A DNA stretch of 64,000 nucleotides from Nymphaea colorata (taxonomy: Eukaryota > Streptophyta > Magnoliopsida > Nymphaeales > Nymphaeaceae): NCBI RefSeq assembly GCF_008831285.2, contig NC_045139.1, forward strand, positions 29,057,206 through 29,121,205. Direction: 5' to 3'. Position 1 is the first letter of the stretch, and each line of letters begins with the position of its first letter. The notes under the pieces are model-generated. The model was not told the origin of the DNA. It made no database searches and saw only the letters and a list, made by a program, of their open reading frames with translations. Shown one piece after another: positions 1-11,519 of this stretch. Made by a program: the position numbers and the translations under genes.

Positions 1-159
1 TATATTGATGGAATGATGAATGAGATATTCGGGCAGTTTGTTGAGTTGCTTACTGTAATATGTTGTATTCACATCTAAATCCGGCTTTTAGACGGGACAA
101 CCGAACTGCATTACAATATATCATAATATGCTAAGAACTGACTTATAAAATGAATAGAG

Positions 160-301
160 ATGGGATATAGGATATTTGTTTAAAACCAAATCCAAATTTG
201 AAGCCGAATCTGATTCCAGTTGGGACTTTTATCTATATCTGATTCTTTTGAAGAAGCAGCTCAATCAGACATCCGATCTGAAATGAATTTATTGACATCC
301 C
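160..301. repeat. Possible MITE fragment ending in ATTGACATCCC
   Basis: The segment is rich in GGAT/ATCC/AAATC words. It ends in ATTGACATCCC (291-301), close to the terminal inverted repeat of the better preserved element at 13995-14377. The left end, near GGGATATAGG, is too diverged to pair convincingly, so the left boundary is a guess. Confidence 0.35.
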
Positions 302-622
302 TATTTGTTATGACAAACTTTTCACTCATTTTTCCATATTCTCAGTGACTGTTTGGTTTAAGGAGCATCGTCAAACGACTTTTCATAATGTAAAACCTGC
401 TTGCGTTGATCAGGAAAGTCATAGGGACTTTGCAGCGTCCATAATCACCCATTGGGGATCTCCAATTGTTCTGAATCTGAGATCCTGATGTGGGATTGCA
501 TGTATCTCCAATTCACCGGATGCATGAGCTGAAGGTTATTCCACCATTCAAACAAGACCCCAAGCTCTCCCCCTTCCACTTGGGATGTGTCGGTAATAGG
601 TGGTCGGATCACTACAGGCTTC

Positions 623-701
623 AACTTGCATGTATAACCTATCCCTTTTTTTGGTTAGCTGGTCCGATAACTTGCATGTATAACCTATCCCTTTTTTTGG
701 T
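623..701. repeat. 33-bp direct repeat, two identical copies 46 bp apart
   Basis: The same 33 bp (starting AACTTGCATGTATAACC and ending in a seven-T run then GGT) occurs at 623-655 and 669-701. The copies look identical, with a 13-bp spacer. No gene is visible around them. This is probably a recent local tandem duplication. Confidence 0.9.
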
Positions 702-1541
702 ATAGGTCCATAGTGTCCTGCTCGTCGAGCTAGTGACGCACCACACAAATGTTGAAGTGTGGAGCTTGGTCTATACTTGATAGTCTTTCTTAATTTCCTC
801 TTTGCGGACTTTGACCTAATTTCATGTTTATGAAACTGCATTTTGGTTTGTGGTTTGTACTTAGAAATTTCCTACCATAATGAAAACTGCTATGTATGGC
901 GGTCGGCCGTGAACATAAGGGAACATTGTCTCCAAATCAAGTAAATCTTTGTAGCGCCTCCCAAAGGATGGGAGCTACCTCCCTCCCAGCAGCCGTTTAT
1001 TGGCACTTGACAGTTCTAACTGTGCTGTTTGAAGCCATCCCTAGCTTTTTCAAATTGAAAATTGCAAAGCTGTCAATTTAAGATTCCCTTTGACCCCTAG
1101 ATCTGCGGATCTCTAGTGTGAAAGTTCATGTCAAGATTTGAGATCTGTGGCGGTGCAAACGCAGCCACAAGAACCGTGAGAACTAGAGCTCTCCCCTCCG
1201 TAAGTAGCTGCTAGCCTATGAAAAGCTATAGATTTCAACTACTAGACTCAGATCGCATCGAAACGAGGATCGTTCTTTAATCCAAAATATGAGAAAAAAG
1301 GAAAATGAAACCTTGAGGGCAATTGCATCGCTGCAATATTCTAACAGTTTATGTATCACTTAAAACATCAAGAGCCAAAGGCAATCGAGAAGCTAATTTC
1401 TTCTGACCATGCAAATGCCACTTCGTTGCAGCAAAACAGGAAGCCCATGAGAATGCGCAACGAAGGAAGCTCACAAGGCCATCAACCGGAACATGGAAGG
1501 AAACAAGAGAAAAAGAAGAACAACAAAGAGAAACGGACTAA

Positions 1542-3110
1542 TTAAGGGCACTTGGGTCCTCCCCTCTTGGTCTTCCAGTTGTTGTAGCAAGGGCAGATCT
1601 GTTTGTTGCCATAGAAACCAGGGGGCACACACAGGCACTTGTTGCAGCACTTGTTGCAGAAGAAGAGGCAAGGCTTCTTGTACTGAGTCTGGCTGCATCT
1701 ATACTGGCACTTCCCAGGGCACTCTGCATCCAAAAAGTAGCATCCCAATTAAACTACAACAAAAAGCAGGCCAGATCTATGATCTATCTCGCCCTTAAAA
1801 ATGGATCCAAAATTTTCAAACTTAGAGATGGTCTTATTGCTATATATATAATGGTTAAGAACTACTGTCAAGAGCTTATAATTTCGTGCACCAAGTTCCA
1901 TATACCTTGTGTCTCCATGGACCATGTTCCTATTTATTACTAGAGATTCCAGTGGCGCCTTAGATCTAGGACTATATAATATATATATATATATATATCG
2001 AGCCTCTCAATACGAAATCTGACATTTGCAGCCCTCCCACTGTCCTGTTCAATTAAATACCTGGACGTTTTCAGAGTCCAGTCTCGTATCCCCAAAAGTT
2101 TCCAGTGCTTACTCTCACAGTAATGTATAATGTCTGGTCCTATGTCACGATCAAATACCTTCTTTTTATTATGAGGAGATAATTTGTGAATAGATCTTGC
2201 CATAGTAAACGACTTTTACCAAAAACTTTTTTGTCAAAATCTGAAGTTAGATCGATCGGGTGGGCAATCGCTTGACTAAGCAATTCAGCTGCATTGGTTA
2301 TGAAATAGGTGGAGAATATTACTATTACTTTACATTTTTCCAGAGAAGTGCAATGGAAAAACATAAAAAAGTTTACAATAAGAAAACGTTTAAAATATTT
2401 AAAAAATAATAAATGTATGTAATCCGAGACATGACTCCCTTAGATTGGCCGGTGAATCGAGTCTATTTCCTACTGATTCAATTGTGATCAGCAGATCCTT
2501 ACCCATTTCCTCAACACTGGTTAGAACAAAAGAATGTCGCCTCAGAAAGGGTTTACCAACTTAGTTCCTTTGCTAATTGTGAAGCTAGCGATGAAGATAT
2601 CTCTCTTGGCCAAGAACCCAAAGGAAACAAAAAGAGAAAGAACTTCCTTTCATTAATTAATAGGAAGCAGAGGTGAGGAAAAAGCTTACGGTAGCCTCTC
2701 AGATTGGTGTGTATTCCCCTTAAACTCTGCAACAAAAAAGAGATTAAACATGGAAGATGTAAGTTTGTTGAAGTTTTAACATATAATTAACCGTAAACAA
2801 GAAATAATATCAGATATTATCTCTTTAAGGTGAGTGAAAAAGTTGGAAAAAACACACTTACCCTTTCATTATGTTCTGCATTCCCTAGCACTCCCTGCAG
2901 AAGCAGAAAAAAACAATGAGATTAAGTTACTACCTCAGTTTGCACGTTCGTCTCATAGAAAAACTGCAAATAGACAGATCTAGGAAGAAAGAAACAAGGA
3001 GAAAAAGCAGGAGCAAGGAAGGAACGTGTAAGAGGCACCTCAACTTCTGCCATCCATATGGCTACGACCATGAAGACTACGAGAGCAAGAACCTTTGCAG
3101 AGGCCGCCAT
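1542..3110 (-). CDS. GASA/snakin family cysteine-rich secreted peptide
   Basis: This encodes a small secreted peptide of the gibberellin-stimulated (GASA/snakin) family, whose members act in the apoplast in growth, redox and defence responses. Coding exons on the minus strand are 3039-3110, 2862-2894 (33 nt), 2690-2726 (37 nt) and 1542-1723. They join in frame to 107 codons plus stop. Residues 1-24 are a hydrophobic signal peptide starting MAASAKVLALVVFMVV. The last exon carries the whole GASA domain from CPGKC to GGPKCP with all 12 cysteines, including the CCNKCLCVPPG core. Introns 2 and 3 have GTAAG donors. Intron 1 uses a weaker GTGCCT donor, so exon 1's end is the least certain boundary. 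The family call is firm; the exact GASA subgroup is not assigned. Confidence 0.93.
1974..1998. repeat. (TA)n microsatellite
   Basis: About 12 TA units inside intron 3 of the GASA gene. Confidence 0.9.
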
Positions 3111-3210
3111 GGCTGCCCAAAGAACTCAAGAAGGAACTACTGAGAATCCCTTCAAGAGGACGAAGCGAACTTTGGGGCAGCTCGAGGTCCCCATTTCAGA
3201 AACCCCACGC

Positions 3211-3220
3211 CTTTAAATAG
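3211..3220 (-). promoter_or_regulatory. Putative TATA box of the GASA gene
   Basis: The minus strand reads CTATTTAAAG about 100 bases upstream of the GASA start codon. With initiation about 30 bases downstream it would give a leader of roughly 70 nt. This is inferred from motif and spacing only. Confidence 0.5.
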
Positions 3221-3221
3221 G

Positions 3222-6200
3222 AAAAGCTTCAGTTGCAGCACCGACGAGTGACCAATTAGAAAACAAATTTTCAATGTAAAAACAAAAGTAAAAATAATGT
3301 TCCCTTTCTTGTATCTTTCGATTTACAGGAATAAGTGTAGTCAACCAACTGTTTCTTCGGAATCCGAGCACTTTCTTCCGGATAACTTTTTCCGATACGA
3401 GAAAATAAGGCCGTTTAGAACCAGTGTTTGATAGTGCCCACAACTTGTCGCATGACATGCGCATCTCGAGACAGGGCAATTGTGAAATACCAAACCCTAA
3501 TGACACTAAGTTTGAATGGATGCTCTTCCACTTCAAACTAAACTTCAAAATTCCAGAAAGACATTATGGCGAACAAACTTAGAACTATAATGCCGGATGC
3601 TTTGGGATGTTGAAATAGGTGAAACTTCAATGTTAAACCTTTCTTTTGTAGGTGTTGTTTTTCTTTAGTTTACAATCAACGGTCAGATGAAATTTTAGTT
3701 CTATATCATTTCAAACGTGGAACTGAAATATCTGAAACAAAAGTTCTTATGAATCATACGCAAGGTATATGGAACATAAAACTTTTGTTTCACTCGACAA
3801 CTGTCTGGAATTAGCGGTTTAAGGGTGGTGTTTGATGGGTGAGAAACTCTTTTTTTTTTCTAAGTGTAATTCTTTATATGTATATATATATATATATATA
3901 TCTTAACATTTCTTGACCTAAAAAACCGGGGTCGCCGTGAAAAACTTTCCCGTAAAAAAGGGAGCCTATTGGGTGACAATTTGGAAAACAAGTGTTTGAT
4001 TATGACATGGGCTGTAACAAGCTTATCTTATAAATGCTGAATGATCTTGTACTAAAATTTGATGCCAAAGTGAAGGCCTTGTTGATAAATCTTATGATCT
4101 AAAAATAAATAAAAAAATGGAACTGAATTGGACGTTTTATTCAATTTAAAAATTGGAAACGAGACAATGTTAAAATCAATTTTTTTTTAAAAAAAAAAGA
4201 ATAATAAAAGGGGGCATGTGACATCCTTGGATAAGCCAATGAATCGAATCCTACACAGTATGTCCGTACCCAAAGAAAGGGTACAAGGGAAGGAAGTTAG
4301 TCTCTGATATTATTTTTATGTGTTGCATATAATTTTTAAAAAAAAAAAAAATGAGAAGGGTCGGCACATGGGGGCGGGGGCCCACACGGTCTTTAATGGT
4401 CTGTCAGGTGCGCCCTTTTCTAGGGAGGGCCATGTGAGTGTGACACAGCGGCCTGCGCCTCTCAAGTCTCAACCTAATCCATGTTCCCACCGCCCACAAA
4501 TTTACCGTTCCGTCCTCTCATGAGACTAAGACTCAGCTCTTCTCCACCTTCTTATACACAAGCAATTTCGTTTTGTTTTTGTCTTCTTCCTTACTAAGCT
4601 TCAATTTCAATTTGTATATCAATATTAATTTCAAACACAAACTAACTGCCTAGTACCTCCCACTTTGTCTATTCGCGATTTCATCTTCTGCATAACCTAA
4701 GTACGTAAATATAATAACTAATCTACGTATAAAGTTGGTAGAATATGTGCATTAACAAATATGAGAATCATACAAAGTAATTACACAACTTCTTCTTGTT
4801 TTTAGTGTGCCATGTGTAAAATTACCTTTTTCTTTTCTTTTTTTTTTTTTTGCAAAATTCAAAATATCACAACATCATCAGGCCGAAATGGCACGTGATG
4901 TGTTGTACTTTCTTATGAAAATCACCTTGTCAACTAACTATTAATCAATTGATTCGTATTTACTCAAATTCTACATGTTTCATGAATTATAGGAACGAGT
5001 TCGTAAAATAGATTAATCAGTCGGCCTGCGGTTTACGCATCAAATTAAGAATGAAGGTTTACTAGTGACTTAGAAAACATGGAGCAAATCATGAAAATCG
5101 TAATTTGCGAACCTCTATTTGGAAATCATAGGCACATGTACAAAAATCCCAAATAGTACCCAAATCATTAACTTTAACTCACAGTATTGGCTGATACTAG
5201 TGACTTAGAAAACATTAGTAGCTTTTGAACGGATCCGGGTGTGAAACGGGGTCTAATCAATCATGATGTCAATGGATTTTATTTGAATTGGATGGACTCT
5301 GCTTTTTCAAATATTCACATATTCCAATTCGAATTCAAATGAACAAAAGTTAAGTTTGAATTGAAATGCAGATCAGGTGAAATGAAAAGGCAGGAAGGAA
5401 AGCTATGGGATTGGTCTCCCTCAACAAGGCAGGCAGGGATCTGTTGGACCCGATCCCAAGCCAACCGGACCCTCCACGGGCTTGGCCTCCCAAGTACGCC
5501 ATGCTGGTACGGAATTAGCACACAATAAAGTTCTTATTATGTTGTATTGTACATGCCTTATTTTAGTTCTATTCAAAATTTAGAAATTTTAATTTTAATT
5601 CGGTCAATTCACTATAGATTTAAGGTTTTAGATGGTCGAACCATAATCACCGTCTCACACGGTTGAAAAACGTCAAATCCATTCTTGTAATGGTTTCCGG
5701 TCTCATTCATCAAATCAAATAAATATTAATTGTGGGTTTATCAGAACCTGATCTTTGACTTTATTATATATATATATAAAAAAAAAGTATGGAGACAAGA
5801 GAAACTCAATTAAACAAATGTGGCTGGTTGTTCATGCGCCACTTAATTTTCAAATCCATATGATTCGTTGAAAACTTTCATATAGCCGATTTCTTCAACT
5901 TGAGTTCAGATGGAGCAGCTATTGAGACTCATGTTTTATGCCTCAAACTCATAATCAGTTGCGCTTTTCAAGTCCTAGTCTCTTGTCTAAACCCCGTTTA
6001 GTCCTCTCGTAACTGGGAACCTAAATAATAATCTGATTCGGATTCAGACCTATGTTCTAAAGCCAAGTGTCGGACCAACTAGAATAAGGTTCAGGATTTA
6101 TATGTAATCGCATGAGATCTTTATTGGATCCCAATTTGATATCTGTCTCGAACTTAGAATTGCTTACTAAAACTGAATATCAAATCCAAATCCGGACCCG

Positions 6201-7220
6201 AGCCATCGAAAAACCACGTTCATCGTGTGAACCATGTCACCCCAAAAACCTTCTCCAACTAACCCTCCGGGCAGATAAGCTCAGCACATGCCTCGCCTTC
6301 GGATTTTGGGTCCGGGTTCAGATGGAATCCAGATCAAACCCCCGCAATAATCTGGATCTGAAACGAACAAACCCTCCCTTGACTTCAAATAGAGTAGAGA
6401 CCTAAAACTGTTACATGTTTACCATGATCTTACCAAATCCGTTCCCGAACCATTGTGAATTTGGATATCCGCCCATTTGGATCGCTGGATTCATTAACCT
6501 GGTTTTCTTTATATCAGGAAGAAGAAAAAAAGTTAATTGAGTATGGAAAACATGGAAGAAGAACTATATGGAGGACATTACGATGTGAACGAAATGGAGG
6601 CAGAATGACATCATTACCGGAATTCAGGAGAAGAGCGAGAGACGTCAAAGAACGAATAAAAAAGCGGGGGATTAATCTTCTTGTTCCGCTGCCTGGTCTC
6701 ATAAATTCTTTATCTTCTTGATGAACGAGAGAAGCAAAATTGGTGGTATTTTGTAAAAAATGCCAAATTTCAAATTTAAAAAATAATAATAAAGGAAGAA
6801 CTTACATGCCTGTTCTCTCCTTTAGGGCCTGTTTGGTAGCATGGGCACATGGAAGATTTAGCTAGCATTTAACGGATTTAGCCCTTGTTTGATTTTGTTC
6901 TTAGTTCTGTTCTTTCTTGGATCAAGTATTGCTCCATGTGTAGAACTGTTCTTTAGAAATCAACCTTCCAGCATTAGTCCCACGCCATCCTTCTTGAATT
7001 TGCTTGCCCACAGGAAAAGAAGAAAACATGGGCCGTTTTTTTTTATTTTTTTAACGAGGAAATGCTGTTTGTGGAGAGCTCGTCATGGAAATGCATGAAA
7101 AAGAAAGGCCAACAACTTAAATTTCGGCCTTTGACCGAATGGGATTTTTTTCATACCACCAATCTGGATCGTGGTCCTTCCTTGCTTTGCTTCTCTCTTT
7201 CATCAAGAAGATCGAGAATT
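3222..7220. other. Intergenic stretch between the GASA and GT47 genes, no gene seen
   Basis: The first kilobase should be the GASA promoter. The region holds a TA microsatellite near 3.88 kb, several poly-A/poly-T runs and a GC-richer patch at about 4360-4530. Around 6.0-6.5 kb there is a stretch rich in GGATTC/GAATCC-type words resembling other dispersed repeats in the window. Frames of 60-110 codons occur but lack family similarity or splice support. The last few hundred bases should hold the GT47 promoter and leader. Confidence 0.55.
3875..3901. repeat. (TA)n microsatellite
   Basis: A run of TA units with one TG interruption in the intergenic region upstream of the GASA gene. Confidence 0.9.
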
Positions 7221-9812
7221 ATGAAAACAGGCACAGCGACAAGAAGATTGCTCCCCTGCGTTTTTATTCTTTCTGTATGTCTCTTGCTCTACTCCATCCT
7301 GTTTCTCCTGAATTCCGGTAACGTAGCCCTGCCTGAACCCGTTATAAAGTTAACGCCAGTAAAGGGCGCAGCAGTCTCTGCCACTGAAGTCCAACGTCTT
7401 CCAACCCCTTGGCTTACGCCATATGTTAATGACGGTCATGATGTTTCGTCTTCCAGCGGAACAACTCAAGGTTGTGGTTCTTATGCATGTAGAACTAATC
7501 AAGAAGCGATAAAGGTCTTTATGTATGATCTGCCACCTCAATTCCATTTCGGTTTGCTTGGTTGGGAACCAAGAGAAGATGAATCATGGCCGGATGTTCG
7601 ACAAGAAGTTCCATCATATCCTGGTGGACTCACACATCAGCACAGCGTGGAATATTGGCTGACACTCGATTTGTTATCTTCAAACAGTTCGTGTGTTGAA
7701 GTTGGTCTCTGCAATGCAGTTAGAGTACATAATTCAAATGATGCAGATGTGATCTTCGTACCATTCTTTGCATCTCTTAGTTATAACTTGGATTCAAAGT
7801 TGACGAAGAAGAAGGGAAGAGTTAGTAAAGACAGGAAGTTGCAAGACAAGTTGGTGGAATTTTTGATGGGTAGGGAAGAGTGGAAGAGGAGGGACGGGAG
7901 AGATCATCTGATCGTTGCACATCATCCAAATAGCTTGTTGAGAGCCAGGGAAAAGCTTGCCCCAGCCATGTTTGTGGTCGCTGATTTTGGGAGGACCCCT
8001 GTTCGTATAGCAAATCTTGAGAAGGATATTGTGGCACCATACAGACATGTTGTGACAACCATTGCTTCTAATGATTCTCTCAAGTTCGAAAACAGAAGCA
8101 CGCTTTTGTATTTTCAGGGAGAAATCTATAGGAAAGATGTAAGTGGTGTTCTCCCCTTGATTTGCTCGATTATTTCCTGCAAGCAGCCTTTTATTACTTC
8201 ATTTGTTTACTGATCTCCTTGTAACGAAAATTATCCTGGTTGAAATTTAAAAGGTGTAAGAATCTAGATGTGGCTATCCTCTTCACCCCATGTTGGAATG
8301 TACTGGAATTTCAGGAAATGAATTCCTGCTGAGGCACTTGACAATAACAATTTGGAACCATGATAAAATAAAATAAGTAATGCATAGGAAGAGAAAGGGG
8401 GGCAAAAGCACTGCTCAGAATTGTTATCCTACGTCCTCTTATCAAAGAGTCATGTTTATGTGCTCTCTTCACCAAGGATGTTCCCTGTTTTCTACATTAC
8501 CGGAAATGGGACCATTACAAATATGTTTACATGGCAAAAAAGAAGATCGCTGTAGCTGCTTCATTTTTTCTGCTCTGTCGTCTTCCTACGTTGGGCTTGC
8601 GTGGTTTCTGGATATCAGGATCTTTACGTTCCTGCCTCATCTGGCTGTTGCAGAATGGCTGAATGCTTATCCATTTTGTAATGCTAACACATGAAACTTT
8701 ACATACCTGAAATTTCTAAGAGGTTTTCTTTTTTTTTTTTTTTTTGGCTGTCTGCAAGCACATTAGAATTTGTCGATATCTGGGTGTACGAGAAGTTCTC
8801 GTTTTCTTATGGTAGCAGTAGATTGCTGCTAAAATATCTAGGCCAATCGATATGACAGGTTTCATTTTGCTGCTATTGTTAAATGGCAGTTGTTTCCCTA
8901 AGGTTTTATTTTGTTGCTAGGTGGGTTGGGAATGGAACTGATGTCTGAAGTCTAAAGAAAGTGAAATTTCTGATGTGCATCTTACTCACTGTTCTATTGG
9001 TTTGTACAGAAGCTCATATAAGTGTTGCAGACACTATACTGCCGAATGAATGTCCTTTATTTTTATTCATCCCCAGTGACCAAGAAGTGATCCCCTAGGA
9101 CTTTTCCAGATTTTCTTCCCATGCTTCATCACTTGAATTGCTATCCCCATGGCCACATCAGGCCCTAGAACCTTGCTGGTTTCAGGTCTCTTGATCGCCT
9201 TCAGAGTTCAGACTAGTTAGCATCTCATACGTTTATGAACTGACCTGTCATGACTCGATGATCCCGTACTGAACTCTCTCGTCTGACTCCTGTATATTTC
9301 AGGGTGGGATCATTCGTCAAGTACTTTATTATCTATTCAAAAAACAGAAAGATGTGCACTTTACTTCTGGAAGGTTTCACAAGAATGGAGCTAAAGAAGC
9401 TAGTCAGGGAATGGCTTCTTCAAAGTTTTGTTTGAATCTTGTTGGTGATACCCCTTCATCAAATCGTCTTTTTGACTCAATTGCAAGTCTCTGTATCCCT
9501 GTGATCATCAGCGACAGTATTGAACTCCCATTTGAGGACGTCCTTGACTACTCTGAGTTCTGTATTTTTATAAGTGAATCAGATGCTTTGAAACCAGAAT
9601 TTGTAATGAATCTGCTTAGAGGAATTGGATCAGATGAATGGAACAGGATGTGGAGAAGGATAAAGGAAGTGGCTCATCACTTTGAGTATCACTACCCATC
9701 ACAACCTGGAGATTCTGTTCAGATGATATGGGAGGCAGTCCGTAGGAAATTGGAAATGTCATCTGCTCGCTTGAAATATCACAGAGCTAAAAGATTTCAT
9801 AGGCATCACTGA
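7221..9812 (+). CDS. GT47 exostosin-family glycosyltransferase (ARAD-like)
   Basis: This is a type II membrane protein of glycosyltransferase family 47, the group containing the pectin arabinosyltransferase ARAD1. Members work in the Golgi on cell-wall polysaccharides. Exons are 7221-8138 and 9303-9812, split by a 1164-bp intron with GTAAGT/TTTCAG borders, giving 306 + 169 = 475 aa. Residues 10-30 form the signal anchor. The exostosin domain starts near residue 97 (IKVFMYDLPPQFHFG) and includes HQHSVEYWL, DADVIFVPFFASLSYN and HPNSLL. In exon 2 come GDTPSSNRLFDS (354-365), IPVIISD (371-377) and ELPFED (380-385). I chose the ATG just before the anchor. An in-frame ATG at 7062 would add 53 residues without family character. 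Donor and acceptor sugars cannot be read from sequence. Confidence 0.92.
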
Positions 9813-11240
9813 ATAAAGTGCTACACTCATGAGAACTGCAGCAGTACTCATTTTGGAACAGAGACATTCTTTTTCTGATATATTTCCAAGAAGAAGGCTA
9901 TAATTCTTATTTTTTGATGCCTTATATAAAAGTATGCATTCTTTATGAATCAGTATTATTGACAGTTATAGTGACCATTGGTCAAGAACCCTCATGCTCC
10001 AAGAAACTGCAGATGTTAAAAGTCTGTCGGCAATCAATGCTAACATTCTTTTAAAAGGAATTCTATTGGCAAGTTTGTGTCATGTGGCACTTCTTTTTTG
10101 GCACTTGCACTGGAAAGTTCTCGTAGTGATCACCAATTATTATAATTGAACTTGGACGATTATGAAGATGTTCTTTTATGATATAAGAATGCAAAGTATA
10201 GATTCCATATTTGAGAAAAAGAAAAAGAAAGAACCAAACACAGAGACGACATGGAAAAAATAGGCTAGCCATGTCATGTTATGTGAATGCAACGTTGGAT
10301 GCCTGTGTAGATCTCCAAATTCCTGGCTCTGCTAAATGAGTAAACACCAGGTCTTTCTGCTTTTGAACAACACTTCACCCTGTCGAGCTGGAATCTAACT
10401 GCAGGGAAAATATAGTTGCGTTGTTGAAGTTGCTGGCCTAATGAATTGTGCATCAAAGCTAAGTCATATGCAAGGGTGAGTGCATTAACATGCGAATGAT
10501 TCACTAAATGCAAAAGATGCTAATAGAGGCAGGTTCAGTGCCTTGGATTGGCTTAATCTAGCTTTTGCATGCTTTCATATAAAACTTTTATTAATATTAA
10601 TAATGATAACTTGGCAAGGTCAAACATGTCACTCCACAATTTGTAGGATTCGGTATGATAAGGAAGAAACTTGGAACAGGGTAGACTTATAACAGAAGGC
10701 CAATTACTTCCTTGCACTCTCACAACAGAAAATCTGCTTGAAAAACTAAGAAGAGCTAAAACGAGACAGTCCAAATTAACGGAGAAAAAAAAAAACAGAA
10801 AAAAGAAAACAAACAAAATCTGAACAATGCCAAAGAATTTGAATATGATAGCGCTTAAACTTGCCAATACAACCAGATTCTTTCCATTAAGAACAACACA
10901 TAAAAGGTGGTAGTTTTTCTATTTGAGTGGAGGCAACCATATCGCCGAATCCCTTCCGTTCTCTTTCCTTGGATTCATCAGCAATGATGGCTGTAGGAAT
11001 CTGCAGCTCATCCTATTAACACTGCTGTACATATATCTCTATATAAAAGCTGTGAAACAATTAAAATTAGACAAGACAGCCAATTCAACAAAAGAACGTG
11101 CAGAGCTTCTACCATCTCAGTTGACAGAGACCACCGGGTTTCTCCATGTCAGAGACAAAATTGCTTCTCTGCTCTGATCTAAGATGACTTCTCTGCTTTG
11201 CTGTATTCAGGTAACCGTTTGCTAAGGGCTACCAAGGAGA
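9813..11240. other. Intergenic stretch between convergent GT47 and CLE genes
   Basis: Both flanking genes should end here, so their 3'UTRs occupy the edges. No coding similarity, RNA gene or terminal-repeat element is visible. Short frames on both strands look random. Confidence 0.55.
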
Positions 11241-11519
11241 TCAGCACCTGTTGTGAATGGGATCAGACCCTCTTCGAACTCTTCGTTTGCTCGATTGGTT
11301 TGGATCAAATGCCAAGGGAGCACGGCCTGCTTTCTTTTTCTTGTACATGGTGTTTAGATCAGCTTTCCCAGCCTGCAAGTTTCTCGCAGTAGGCGCCAAC
11401 TCCTTGTTCAGTCTAAGAGCAAGTTTTCTGCTTGTCAGTGCATATGCATTTCCCAGGTGAAGACTGAAGAAGCCAAGGCAGATGAGGAGGACGAGCAGCC
11501 TGCTAGTTGAGGAAACCAT
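11241..11519 (-). CDS. CLE45: CLE signalling prepropeptide, CLE45 type
   Basis: This intronless 92-aa precursor yields a secreted peptide hormone of the CLAVATA3/ESR family. Residues 1-27 are a clear signal peptide (hydrophobic core LLVLLICLGFFSLHLG, ending in AYA). The middle is a variable spacer with a basic KKKK patch. The CLE motif RRVRRGSDPIHN sits at the extreme C-terminus, followed only by RC. To my knowledge this dodecamer is identical to Arabidopsis CLE45 and has the family-atypical Arg-Arg and Ser in place of the usual PxGP core. In Arabidopsis CLE45 acts through BAM3 and related receptors to restrain protophloem differentiation. The single-exon structure and size fit the family. 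The gene converges with the GT47 gene. The peptide call is firm; strict orthology is inferred from the motif. Confidence 0.93.
   Translation of the reverse strand: MVSSTSRLLVLLICLGFFSLHLGNAYALTSRKLALRLNKELAPTARNLQAGKADLNTMYKKKKAGRAPLAFDPNQSSKRRVRRGSDPIHNRC

Larger units (their letters stand above)
1..1541. other. Intergenic stretch, no gene seen
   Basis: It holds AT-rich DNA, a possible MITE remnant and a 33-bp direct repeat. Open frames are short, overlap on both strands and show no recognisable domain. The last few hundred bases before 1542 should contain the 3'UTR of the minus-strand GASA gene. Confidence 0.6.

Noticed and set aside
7062-7220. Upstream ATG extending the GT47 protein by 53 residues
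   Set aside because: The extension would place the signal anchor far from the N-terminus, and the added residues lack family resemblance.
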